Shown here: one piece after another, positions 11,766-30,718 of the stretch | Layout of the letters: each line of letters starts with the position of its first letter | Numbering within the stretch: position 1 is the first letter of the stretch | NCBI GenBank assembly: GCA_029224185.1 | Contig: CM055198.1 | Coordinates: 4,744,478-4,808,477, forward strand | Reading direction: 5' to 3' | Length of the DNA stretch: 64,000 bases | Origin: Karalla daura | Lineage: Eukaryota > Chordata > Actinopteri > Chaetodontiformes > Leiognathidae | Notes under the pieces: model-generated | The model's database searches: none | What the model saw: the letters and a program-made list of their open reading frames with translations, nothing else | Told to the model about the DNA's origin: nothing | Program-made: the position numbers and the translations under genes

Positions 11766-12780
11766 GATGCTGCCTCACTTATTTCCATCACGCTCTCATG
11801 GATATTTTGTGATCTTGCAGTACCTGCGCTATGACTCCAAAACAAATTCTGTGCCGCTGTATAACTGAGTTGTACAACTACTTGGCAATAAAAGCCATTT
11901 TTAGTTTGATTTGGATACATTTGAGGACTGTCTGCATGCTATTTCTGACTAACATTTGTCTAACATTTGACTGTGTGGGTTTACTGTGTAAATATGACAC
12001 TGCAAGCTGTATTCACATTATACCTCAAGCTATTTGCTCTTACTCACACGCCTGCTTTTAACCACATACAGACAAATAGATCGGGAGAGTCCTGAACTCT
12101 CACAAAAACCTTTGACCTTTGTTGCTGTTGTAGTCAAAATTATTGGACAAATTGACAGTGTTGTGCACTTCAGAACCTGCGCCATTTCCTCTGAACTGCC
12201 CAACTCAACTGCCCGACTTATTTGTCGCAATGTCTTGTGCAGCTTTGTTGCACAAATCCTTCGTTAGCACTAACCCTTGTATCGGTCGTGTCAAAAATGT
12301 TTTATTTTTCGTGGTCAATCGAAAATGGAAAGAGCTACCGCTGCCTATTTCCACATGTGTTATTTATTACTACATGCTACCGTTTTTGTTTGTTTGTTTG
12401 CACCTCAACTCCACAAAACAATTTTGTGTTTATGAACATGTCGTTTGTGTTGCCCGAGTGGCATTGAAGTTCACCTCGAGTCTGAAGTGAGTCCAAATAC
12501 GAACTGCATCGACATTGTAGTACATGTGTACTGGTGTGAAAGAAAGGTCCAGGCTTCGTGACACAGTCGTGAGAATAGGGTGCAAAAACCACCGTGTGAA
12601 GAACTGCAGACGGCAAATGTACAGAGGTGGCAGCATCGGCAAAATGAACGACAAGGTTGGAATGCGACGAGACTGTGAAATAGCTCGTGTTTAACGCTGT
12701 TTGTAGCTCGGTGTATGGCATAAACCGACAGCCGGGTAATGGGTAATAGAGGCGCATCGGGATTCTCGCCCTGTCCCGGC
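11766..12780. other. Short intergenic spacer serpine2-wdfy1
   Basis: About 1 kb of AT-rich sequence without a recognisable gene. In human MRPL44 lies between WDFY1 and SERPINE2; no MRPL44 exon is visible here. The GC-rich wdfy1 5' region begins near 12,740. Confidence 0.6.
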
Positions 12781-12929
12781 GTCCGCCATGGGACCGTCAG
12801 TGCGCATGCGCGGCGCCGCTACGGTAATCCTGACGACAGGGTCTCCGTGGTGTCAGCTGATCCTCCTTCGCTGGCGAGCGAGCAGGAAAAGCAGCAGAAG
12901 GGGAAAACACTGCTCCCTGCCCCACCGCC

Positions 12930-20391
<7,462 letters not shown>

Positions 20392-21236
20392 TTGGCCCCC
20401 GGCCCCGCCACGTTACGCCGCCCCACTCCTCCGGTGTCATGGAAACCCTCTCTGTACTCCTCCACGCCCGGGATCTTCAGCCACAGCCAGGCCGGCGCTG
20501 TGTATGCGCGTGTGTGTGTGCGTGCGTGTGGTGTGTGTGAATGCGCGCGCGTATGTGTGTAAACGTGTGCATGTGTGCCCTCCACGTTCCCTTTTGCTTC
20601 TCCATACAGACTCCTCGTTAATTCCACTAACAGTCGATCCTAGCTGAAGGTGTGCGTGTGACTTTTTTTTTTTTTGACTTTTTGCTCTGATCTGCAAGAG
20701 AACTCTTAAGCACAATGGTGTGTGTGTGTGCGCGCGCGCGTGTGTGTGAGTGTGTGTACATGTGTGCATGTATCGTAATGATTTCTCCTATGGGGAGGAA
20801 CAGTATTGATATTAGTGTTTACATTATATTAATATTTCCAGTGCTTGTTTTGACATAGGTCCTTTTTTTTTTTCTTCTTTTTTTTTTCCTTTTTTTTAAT
20901 TTTAAAAATTACCCTTGCACTGTAAAGTTAGGTTTCACCAAACGACCCCCGACCTGCCATTCCTGTATGTACAAACACACACACACTAGCCTCCTTAAGT
21001 ACTGTGGCCCGGTAACTGCACATCCTACAGTCACTGTAACGTGTACAGAAGCGACCCCGCCCTCGCCTGTAAATAGGCCCCGCGTCCTGTGTACGGTAGG
21101 TGGTTGCTCGGCTCCCAGCTGATCGACGCCATCGGCTGTTGTCCGTCCTCTTCCTTTTCCCCCTTTCTGCTCTGTTTTCTTTCACTAGTTGGCCTTAAAT
21201 CACTCTCAGGAGGTTTTACATCAGTAGGTTGCCACT

Positions 21237-21298
21237 AGGGGTGTGTGGGGTGGGGGGCGTGTGGGGTGGGGGGCGGGTGGGGGGGGGGAGGGGGGGGA
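21237..21298 (+). repeat. G-rich block, potential quadruplex
   Basis: Many runs of four to ten G separated by one to four bases on the sense strand of the probable wdfy1 3' UTR, so an RNA G-quadruplex is possible. Confidence 0.7.
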
Positions 21299-23073
21299 AC
21301 TCTTCATTTTCATGCCATTCGTAACGTGTAATCGCGAAATCAATAGAGCTGGCCTCCGTCGTGCTCAGAGGTGAATGAATCGTCCCCTGATGTGTGAGGT
21401 GAGCCCAAATCAAGGTTACACGCGTGCAACTTGACAAGCGCGAACATCCGACTTTGTTTTGGTAAGTAGTAGAGGTTTGGGAAAGTAAATGGCACAGTGT
21501 CACAAGATTCTTCTTTGGCTAAAAAGGAAAAAAAAAACCCAACTTAATCACCGTAGGTAGAGACAGCACGGCACTGATGCCTCGTGAGAATTATCATCTA
21601 GTTTCAAAAATACCAATGTAGTGGGTTCTTTGTGATGCAAAATTGGGTTTCTCCGACTAGAGACGCGCAGGTACTGCACAGGTACTCCATACCAAATGTA
21701 GCACTGAAGGCTGGAGTGACAAAAAACAAAAAAAAAAACAGTGGTCCCAGGCTGTTCACAGGGGCGGATCAGGGCTGCCTGTGTTCCTTCAGAAGCCTTA
21801 CACACAGAAGGACACAATCGCCGAGCCTTTTCTTCAGCGCTTTGACCGTGCTCACGACTGTTCACACGCCGCCACTCGCTCTCATCGCGAGAGCTCCGGA
21901 TGTCAGCGCTTCCCTTCATCCCGCGTCTTTCCCTTTTTTCTTTTAACCTTTTTACAAACTCGAAATCCCGTCGTGACCTCGCCTCCATCCACCAACCAAC
22001 CCCCCCCCCCCCTCCACACACACACACACACACACACACCTGTGTCTCAAGGATGTCTCATAGCGCTTCTCACCACTGCACTGAATTGCACAACTCGTGG
22101 TCTTTGAATGACACAAATCATTATTTTGAAGGCTCGGATTTGGGAGGGATAAAAAAAAACAAAAACAAACTAAAGCTGGATTCCATGTAGCGTCCATGTA
22201 AATAGCGGCTGGTTTTCTTCTAATGTTAGACTAACGCTTGCCTTATTGTAAGTGGGGGGAAAAAATGAGCATTACGATGTTGGGATTCCTGATCTTAAAA
22301 TGTAGTCACATTCCATTTTTTTTTCGATCATGTAGTGTGTATTTATATTTGTAGTAAAGTATTTATCTGTTCTCATTGTATATTGTGGTTTACTTTTCTT
22401 TGCGCCCATTATGTAGTTTTGACCATGACCGTGCAATAGCAAACTAGAACTTGTTGAGAAGTCTGTCATGAAGCATGTGCAGAGGATGGACTGCAGTGTC
22501 TATGCTTCCAGTAATTTCCATCCTTAGACGGACAAGGTTTGATTGGTTAATCAGATTATCAAACGACCACTATGTTTTCCATGGGTTTCCTATTGTTACG
22601 TTAAGATTAGACTGAAGGGTAGACTAAAACCTAGAGCTATTCACATCATCACTAGACAATATCTTGAAAAAATGTTGTTCATGTTTTGTATTTGACCATT
22701 TCTGTCTTTTTGGATTCATGGAAGTATTATGGAAGTTTTACCTGGGGGAAAAAACCTGCCTTAAACTGTTCTGCACCATTACAGGATCTCATTTACAAAA
22801 CACGATGAAGGCTTAATTGTTCTTTTTCTTGCCACTTGGATTGAGTGAAACAATCCAAACACCCACACTCAGAATTCTCCACGATGCCACAAGGGTGAAA
22901 TCAGGCAGAGTTAGGCGAGTCGCATCACCTAATGGCAAAATTAGGCTAACAAGGTACCAAGCTGTCACCCAGACTAAGAGGAGCAAGCTCATGTTAGCAT
23001 CTTGTTCACCAGATTGTTGGTCTGATCTCCACTCTGTTTTAAATTCCATTTGGTCTCCACCAACCAGACATTT

Positions 23074-23268
23074 TAGCTGCTAGCACTGTAAGCAGCTAAG
23101 TTAGCCGTTAACACTGTTAGTAGCCAAGCTAGCCGCTAACACTTAGTAGCCAACCTAGCCGCTACCACTGTTAGCGACCAAGCTAGCCGCTAACACTGTT
23201 AGCGGCCAAGTTAGCCGCTAACACAGTTAGCAGCCAAGTTAGCCGCTAACACCGTTAGCAGCCAAGTT
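23074..23268 (+). repeat. 28-bp minisatellite with a palindrome in each unit
   Basis: About seven diverged copies of a 28-bp unit. The best unit has GCCGCTAAC and GTTAGCGGC as perfect 9-bp arms around a 3-nt loop (23186-23206); other units keep CTAAC/GTTAG arms. Units are joined by CAAGTTA or CAAGCTA linkers. The array lies in the probable wdfy1 3' UTR. Confidence 0.85.
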
Positions 23269-24198
23269 ATCCACTGGCTTTTTCTTCCATTCGGTGGCGT
23301 GCAGCTCCTATTCAGTGGGTTGAACAGCGTGTTGTAGCTTAGACAATCTGCCTGACACAACACGGCTGGATGGGAATAGAGCTGTTTCAGTGGAAAACCA
23401 AACCAAAACACTCAGCTTTAGCCTGATAAACCTGTGGTGTGAGAACGGTCGCCGGGAGTTCAACACTTGCGTATCTGAACCTCGGGTGCATTCGAAATGG
23501 AAAACGTGAGCTAGCGGAGTCCGTCACAAGAGCTGGCAGACCGACGCACCAGAGCAACCTTAAGTTCCATAGGAACAGGACATCAGCTGACGTCACAAAG
23601 CACCGCCTTGGGTCTACAGGGTTATCAGCGATGCTGCTGTACACTCAGGAATGGACTTTCCTATTCCAGCTCACGTGAAACCTCCCCCGGTCCTTCCTCC
23701 CCATGTGCTCGCAACAGAGATTTCATTTGGTGATTTTCTGGCTGTGGAGGCTCAACAGATCCATGACGGGACTCTTTTGCTTGTCGAAACACGTAATGAA
23801 ATAGATTGGCAGCCAGTCGCAGGAAGGAAGGAAGGAAGGAAAGATTTGCCCCTGTTGTAATAGGTTCATTTCCTTTGATTTCACCAGATGGATCGTTTTG
23901 TTTTTGTCATCCTTGGGTCATCGAACACTAAACTGAGTGGCCTACGTGTTGATGAGGAGCCGTTTCCCCACAGAACCGCCGCCCGTTTGCTCAAACTCTG
24001 TAAAAAGATTCGCTGGGTTTGACTTTTTCCTCTTCTGACGCTTGCAAAAGACACCTGCTGTTCCAAAACCGATGGTCATGTATATCTTCAAAAAAAATAA
24101 TTGTATTTTTTGAATACTTTTGTTGGACAACATAGTACTGGCCTTAGTCTCCTTCTGCCCTCCAAGCAGAGCAGAGAGCGATTAAGGAGTCGATGCTT

Positions 24199-24304
24199 AA
24201 TAAAGATATTCTGACATGTTTACCCAACCCGTTTTGATTTTTTGCGTGACTCAACTGAAAGGGACAATGAGACACAAAGTATTAACTCCTTTTTTCTTTT
24301 TATT
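24199..24304. terminator. Facing poly(A) signals of wdfy1 (+) and dhrs12 (-)
   Basis: AATAAA on the + strand at 24199-24204 and TTTATT at 24299-24304 (AATAAA on the - strand) face each other. The two 3' ends would fall within about 100 bp. Confidence 0.6.
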
Positions 24305-24986
24305 CAAGCAAACATTTACAAGAGTAACCCGAGCCCACAGTCGGTAACAAGCTTCTCTAAGAGGCGCGGGGTAGCAGACGTTGCAGTGTCATTAGGAGCT
24401 GAGATCCATTGCACCTGTCGGCTTTTCTGAGAGAGAGAGACTTCATCTCCGGCCCGAGCTCAACCTGACCAGCGCTAGCTGGCCCGCGACGCAGCGAGGA
24501 CACAGACACACACAGTTGCCGACATGGCTGTTAAATGCACATGGCGCGACGCGCTTGTTAGTCGATGGCGGAGACGTCAAGCGGTTGAACCCAGGGCCGG
24601 GGCTGTGAACCGATGCGGTGACTTTGGTCACATCAGATTCCCATCTGATGGACAACTCTCGTAAAGTCATAAAGTGTGCGTGTGTTTATGAAGATACTCT
24701 CCTTCAGCCCGATGAGGACGTCCTTAAGCGGCTTGCTGTCAAACACTGACGCAGTGTTAAGTCCGTAAGAGCGTTTGTTAATGGTTAAATAGCGTCATCC
24801 CTCAAAGTTGAGTTAAATTCTACGGAGAGGGGTGGTTTTCCCCATCGCAGTATTCCTTCGCCCTGACCCGCTTCGGGCCAGCGACCGCAGTTAATGTTAA
24901 TTAGGGCGGACCCGGGTCTGCTTCCTCTGCACGTCATCACGGGGTCCGGCCTGGGCCAGTGTTAGTGCGGGCGCCGTGTCGCTGCC

Positions 24987-25884
24987 TCAGTGCGGCTGGA
25001 ACGTCTTGGCCAAGTCCTCCAGCAGAGACACGAGCTTCTGCTCCTCCAGGGCGGAGCTGTGGGTCCAGGCCAGGGGCAGGTGGGTGGACACCATCCTCCG
25101 GTCTGTGAAACAAAGGCGGGCGTTAACGCAGGGCTTTATAGACCCCGGCGTGGCAGCAAAAGCCCCGGTGTGGTCGTAAAGCTGCCGTGGTATCGATCGC
25201 CTGCATTGTGTTGATACGGCCACGTGTGCAAACACGACAGCAGATTGGCTGACCAAACGGCAAGACGCTGAATTCATTCTCAGCAGGCACTGACACATGA
25301 ATCTAACACCAGGGTTACAACAAGGACAATGTAAGCATTTTAAGATCTCACACACAAAATAACATTAAAAAAACTACGATAAAACACCATATGAATTTTT
25401 GTGTCAAATGTTCGTCCATTATCCCTTACAAAACTATAGTCACCATTGTACTATGGGAAAACTATGGTAGTGTGGTTGTATTATGGAGAGCCATAGTACC
25501 ATGAGGTAAAAGATTTGAGGTAAAACCATGGCTACTACTTAAAAAAAATCAGTCAGTGAAGTGACTGACAAGCACTGGATCTCGAGTATTCATCTAGCAT
25601 GCATATCTCACAACAACAGCTCATGTTGGGGGCTAGCTAACAGCTAGTGTAGGATTTCTGACAGACATCTGCAACCCAGGCACACTGCCTCCCTGTTAAA
25701 TCACTTCACATTGGTCTCCAAAAGCAGTCTTTTCGACAAACCTGCCTCATTAGGAAAAAAAAAAGAAAAAGACTCCGGGCGCAGTGAAGGATACTTGTGC
25801 GTATTTGCGTCCGTCTTGTGGAGGTCAGCTTTTCTTACCCTGCTCAAGGCTACACCGGTTTGTGTGTGCGCATATGTGCGCGCT

Positions 25885-25916
<32 letters not shown>

Positions 25917-26541
25917 GCTCAAGGGACTGCACCCTGGCTGTATCTGGCACCAAATGCAACGCAGTCCAGCTGCAGTGGAAACAGGCCAAATCATCACACA
26001 CACACACACACACAAACAACAACACTCCCAGTGAGTGTTGTTGTTTGTGTGTGGTTCAACCATTAGTTTTCTTCTCTCCCTGTCCAACCTGGACCGTGTT
26101 GGGCTGATTGTGGGGCTCCCTTTTTTCAAGACACAATTCCCAGATAGGTTAGCGAGATCCGCCCGGTACCCTGGTAGAAGCGTCCGCTGGGGTGCGCGTT
26201 TGCAGCCTCGGAGAGAGCCAGCCAGACCACGGTGTCGGCGCCCTGGTCCGGGGTCCGCAGGCTCTCCTTCATGGAGCTGTGGAAGTCTGGCATGGCATTG
26301 GCCACCGCTGAGACGGGAGGAGACAAGACGGCCGTGAGACTCAGGTGGCGTTTTGCATCGAAATTTGCAAGACTTTTGGTTGTTCATTCTCAGTAGGTAT
26401 GTGCGTGTGTGTGTGTGAAAGAGAGAGAGAAAGTGTGGGAGGTACCTGGTGTGTCAACCCAACCTGGGTGCATGACAGCAAAGTGGATGTTAGTGTGAGT
26501 CTTTGCCAGCTGCTCTGTCATCACCACCTGCTGCCTCTGGA

Positions 26542-26572
<31 letters not shown>

Positions 26573-29500
26573 AGAGTAAATAATGTCTTAGAGAGACTGC
26601 TTTGAGCTGCTTTGAGTCCTGGACTCAAAGCAGGTAAAACACATCAAACACACGCTCAGACGTCTCTGGCTGGGCTGTCATATAAAATCCACCCAAACGG
26701 GATTTAGTTGACAGGAGCTGTTGACAGCTCGGTGATGGTTTTGGACCATTTGGAGTTATGTCTTTCGTCGTGTGCAACACAGTGTCTTTCAGTTTCATCC
26801 CAAAGATAGTAGCAGAGCTATAACAGCAACACCCTTAAGGCAAAACAATGGATAAGATAATGGATGGACAGGGTCAGCAGGGCTCCAGCTTGTTTCTTAC
26901 TTTGTGCTGGGCGTAGACCATGGTGCCGTCGTAGCGTCCTCTCTCGGACTGCAGGTTTCCTGTCCTGAGCTTCTGCACCAGCATTCCCCCCGAGGACACC
27001 GTGATCTGGGCAAACCGGTGGAAACACAGGTGGGTGAGTCAGATTTGATGGTTGTAAAGTTTCAAACCGCCACAAACCGCCGAAACGAAGTTCATGACCT
27101 CCATCATGACTGAAAACCTGGCTGTACAGACAGAATTGTTCTTATAGTGAAATAACCGATGCATTAGACGCCGTGTTCCCTGCAACCTCCCCACAGGCCT
27201 GGAAGGTTCTTTTACCAATTTTCTTTGATGAGGGCTCATCTCATTGGTTCGACCAACAGTGGGGCATTAAATAGCCATGGCTAAAAGGTTCTCGCAGAAG
27301 AGATGGATGGTGCTGAGCAGCTCATCCATCAAGGCTGTGACATCAGAGCCACTCACCACTCTGGGGTCCGCGCTCTTCTCCAACAGGGGGATCAGGCTCT
27401 TGGTGAGGATGTAAACTCCTGGTGAACCACAGGAAGCACAACTTCGTAAAACTATCGACACGCTTCCCTCCCGTCACACTCACAGCCAATTAGACTCACC
27501 CAGGACGTTGGTGGCGAAGCTCTTCTCGAGGCCCTCGGCGTTCACGTCCCTCTGACTCATGATGGAGCCGGCATTATTGATCTGCATCGATCACAACAAC
27601 ACAAAGCCATCGGGTTTGAATCGATCCGATGATCATTTGATTCCACCCACCCAGATGTGTGCGTCTCACCAGCACGTTGAGGGCCTTGTACTTTTTCTTA
27701 AAGGCTTCAGCAAACTCCCACACTTTCTTGGTCTCAGACAGGTCCAGGATGTGGACATAGATCTCCTGTCATGACATTTAGAAAAATCAATGATAGCAAC
27801 TCTGGGGAGTCTGACTCAACAGCCCCCCCCCCCCCCCCCCCCAAAGTTCTCGCCATACTGTACTTTATTTCCTGTCTCCTTGACTATGTCAGCCCTCGCC
27901 TCCTCAGCCTTGTCCTTGTTCCTGCAGACCATGTGGATCGTTCCACCTGTAAAAAAAGAGGACAAAACCGAATTTTAACAGCTGAGGACGTTGTGCACCG
28001 ACCCTCGCGTTAATTGTGCGGTCCCACTTTATTTGGCTGTGTTTGTCTTCGTATCTGACACAGGCAGGCTCGTACCCCTCTTAGCGATGGCCATGGCCGT
28101 GGCTTTCCCGATGCCGCTGTTGGCTCCTGTTATCATGAAGGCGCGTCCCGCCACGGACACCTCCAGGTCCTTCTCCGCAAACCTCTTGGAGGCCGACAGG
28201 AAGGCATTCCTGCGGGACAGGGGACATTCAGTGGGTCCCATTCATACCCCAAACCTGTCCTCCTTCCCAGCTCCAATGTGATGAGAGTAAAGTGAGTGAA
28301 ATCGGGTTGAATGAGGTTGTGTGTGTGCGCGTGTGTCTGTGCTGAGGTCAAACGGGGTCAGGGTTGGAGCTCAGCCTTGTCACTGTATGTCTCTCCACGG
28401 CTTTACTGTAAGGATACAATGAGGACGAGAGCGTGCCTGGCATTGTCTGATGAGACGGGGTTTGGGGTGAGACTCCCGATGATGACAACAGCATCGGTGT
28501 GTGTGTGTGTGTGTACGTGTGGGCGTGTGTGCACTTGCAAGGCACCAAGGACTTCAATTCCCCCCATTGTCCTGGATGCCATTGTTGAGGGCGGCTGAAA
28601 AGCGGGAGAGGGGGGGGGGATAAAGGGGACAGGGAGGGGGGTAATACCGAGGCTAAATGCCCGCTCTGTTCGCTGGTGTCATGCAGAGAGCTATTAGTGC
28701 AGGGTCAGAGCGGGTGGCCGGGCAGCTCGCAGCGAGAAAAGATAACACAGAACAAAGGGGAGAAGGGAAACAATCACAAAAGCACCTCTTCAGGCAACTT
28801 GGCTTGCTGCGCTCGGATGAGGGAAGGCGCCCCGGGGCCCCGCGATAGATCAGACAGGGCCGATAGCGCAGTCAGGCTTTCGTGGCGGTGGCGGCGCCAC
28901 GAGAATTCGGCCCCCGCCGAGTCAAAGCAAACTTCGCACAACGCGCACGTCGACGACGTTCAAAGATGAGGGGGAATCAAGCGCCCCATCGTCTTGAATC
29001 CTCCACCCCCGCCCTCCTAGCACGCCCCGCTTATCCCGAAAGTTCAAACATCCGGCCTTTATTTGGCCAGCTTTGACTTCGGCTGCCAAGTCCGCAGATT
29101 GACCCGGAATCCGGAGAGTAAAGCTGATCACCGTTTGCCAGATCGCTGGCAACACCTGATGTGACATGACAGCCACTTTATAATAGTCGAACGAAACGTG
29201 AAACATGCCGCCGTTACGTTTTCGACTGACTGACCACCTACCCAGGCTGCATTCCCAGCCTTCACCCCGTATGTGCCGGACATAGGCTCCCCTGCAACAC
29301 TGCCCGAGGTACAAAGTGGGCAAGACGATAGATGGATCCCCTCCAAATGTTGGAAAGTGAGCGGGAGCGTGTTTCATTGCTCCTGCTCACTGTCACCCTG
29401 CACTGAAACTGTATCCGATTCATTGCAAGCCCGCTCAGTCCCAGGATCTTTGAGTCGTAACGTTTTTATTTCATGCAAACCCCACCTGCCTGTTTTCGGG

Positions 29501-30394
29501 GCATAAAGCTGCCTTTGCCCTCTGTGTGGGATAAGCTCCTGCCGAGCCCCGTGAAGGTAAAAAAAAAAAGAAAAAACTGTATGTCAAATTAAATAAAAAG
29601 GTTTGCGAGGAACAATCCTAAAGGTCTAAATTCTAAATTTGTGGTGAGAGTGTAAATATGTAAATGTCACCGGGCTTAATTTACTGCAGCGCCTGCAAAG
29701 GTTAGTTGTGAAAGGTCTTTGCTTCAGGTACGTGTGATATTTAGAGAAAGTGCCACAGTGAAAGCAAATGGCACTGTGTTTAAGTCATATTCAGTAAGAT
29801 GTCACACGGAGATTATTACCGTAAACTGTGTCTAAATCTGATTGCTCCCGGCAAAGCCGTTACTGTCCCCTGATAAAAGTTACTTATTCAGTATAGAGAA
29901 CGTGCATAACTATATACCAATACAGTAACACAAAACACAAAAGAAATGAAGAATTGCATGAAAGAATGTCTTCATTATCTGGGTCATTGTCTGGTGCGAG
30001 ATCAAGTTTCCAGTAAAAGATTCTTGTTGTAGCCGCAGTGGTGAAATCACACAATCACAATCCACATTACAGTCATAACCAAATGGGTCGTAAATTGCAA
30101 GAAAGAAACGAAAAGAAAACAATGTGGTAATCCAGAACACTCCAGAATACATTATTTACAGTGACTCACATAACAGAATGCATCACAAGTTAGACATTTT
30201 GGGGCGTGGGTTCTGTCATGTGTACACACACACACACACACGCAAGCACGCGCGCACGCACGCACGCACACACACACACACACCCTCGCAGCAGAGCCAG
30301 CAGCAGGTTGGGGGGGGGGGCGGCTGTGGAGCTCCTACCTGGTGAACTCGGTGACTCCCTTGAGGAACCAGGCGGAGTTGCGGTACAGCGACAT
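24987..30394 (-). CDS. dhrs12: Dehydrogenase/reductase SDR family member 12, complete
   Basis: A short-chain dehydrogenase/reductase predicted to use NAD(P)(H); its substrate is not established for the family. Ten exons on the - strand, in transcript order: 30339-30394, 28076-28209, 27864-27946, 27670-27765, 27500-27581, 27357-27418, 26901-27005, 26446-26536, 26170-26307 and 24987-25102. All have GT-AG junctions and consistent phases, giving about 319 residues (human 317). The start MSLYRNSAWFLKGVTEFTR matches the human start MSLYR. Motifs: cofactor loop TGANSGIG, NNAG in INNAGSIMSQRD, the catalytic Ser in VSSGGMLVQKL and the catalytic Tyr/Lys in YAQHK, then HPGWVDTPG and GADTVVWLALSEAANAHPSGRFYQ. 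The end is DLAKTFQPH. The protein is intact, so it is expected to be functional. It lies tail-to-tail with wdfy1, whereas in human DHRS12 neighbours the paralogue WDFY2. Confidence 0.95.
25430..25530. repeat. Candidate small palindromic transposon relic
   Basis: Repeated ACTATGG, CCATAGTA and ACCATGG words in both orientations suggest a decayed inverted-repeat element in a dhrs12 intron. Terminal repeats and target duplication are not clear. Confidence 0.3.
27823..27842 (+). repeat. Poly-C run in dhrs12 intron
   Basis: About 20 consecutive C on the + strand, just outside the exon at 27864-27946. Confidence 0.9.
29240..29345 (+). repeat. Relic of a common fish interspersed repeat
   Basis: CCCAGCCTTCACCCC, then a GGACATAGGCTCCCCTGCAA-like segment, then a GATAGATGGATC end, match the 3' part of a widespread teleost short repeat (ancestral form with ATAGGCTCCAGC and ending in ATGGATGGAT). 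Located in the long first dhrs12 intron. Family name not assigned. Confidence 0.5.
30226..30285 (+). repeat. CA/CG microsatellite next to dhrs12 exon 1
   Basis: CA units with CG-containing interruptions end about 50 bases from the first dhrs12 coding exon. Confidence 0.9.
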
Positions 30395-30677
30395 GGTGCC
30401 TCGGAGCCTGTGGCCTCTCGCGGCTCCCGCTCCGCTTTTAGCCCCGAGCCCGGACCACGTGTGGAGCCCGGAGGGGCCGCGGCCCGCAGGGGGTGGTGGT
30501 GTGGAGGGGGCGGGGGTGGAAGGGCCGGACCGCTTATCACGCACATAACCCTGAAACGACTTTTTGTCAGAGGCATCTTATTGTGAAATGTGTGCTCGTG
30601 GAGATGGAGACGAGTCCGGGGATGCTTATTTTGAAAGTCTTTTCCGGGGCGAGTTCCTGTTGAATGAAAGACGCTGG

Positions 30678-30718
30678 ATTATTTTCTCTCTCTCTTTAGA
30701 GAGAGAGAGAGAATAATT
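30678..30718. repeat. Inverted repeat upstream of dhrs12
   Basis: ATTATTTTCTCTCTCTCT is followed after a 3-4 nt loop by AGAGAGAGAGAGAATAAT. This is a near-perfect hairpin about 280 bp upstream of the dhrs12 start codon. Confidence 0.7.

Larger units (their letters stand above)
20392..24225 (+). other. wdfy1: Probable long wdfy1 3' UTR
   Basis: After the stop at 20389-20391 no other gene is recognised until the convergent dhrs12. The first clear AATAAA I see on this strand is at 24199-24204, implying a 3' UTR of about 3.8 kb, in line with the long 3' UTR of mammalian WDFY1. It contains GT/CG repeats (20500-20570, 20715-20770), a G-rich block (21237-21298), two Pumilio-type TGTAAATA sites (21068-21075, 22197-22204), a related TGTATATT near 22377, a 28-bp hairpin minisatellite (23074-23268) and a CRE-type TGACGTCA (23588-23595). 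The extent is inferred; RNA evidence would settle it. Confidence 0.55.

Noticed and set aside
28076..28209. Suspected frame break at the dhrs12 exon 2 donor
   Set aside because: Recounting the G run showed the exon ends one G after AGG, which matches the phase of the next exon.
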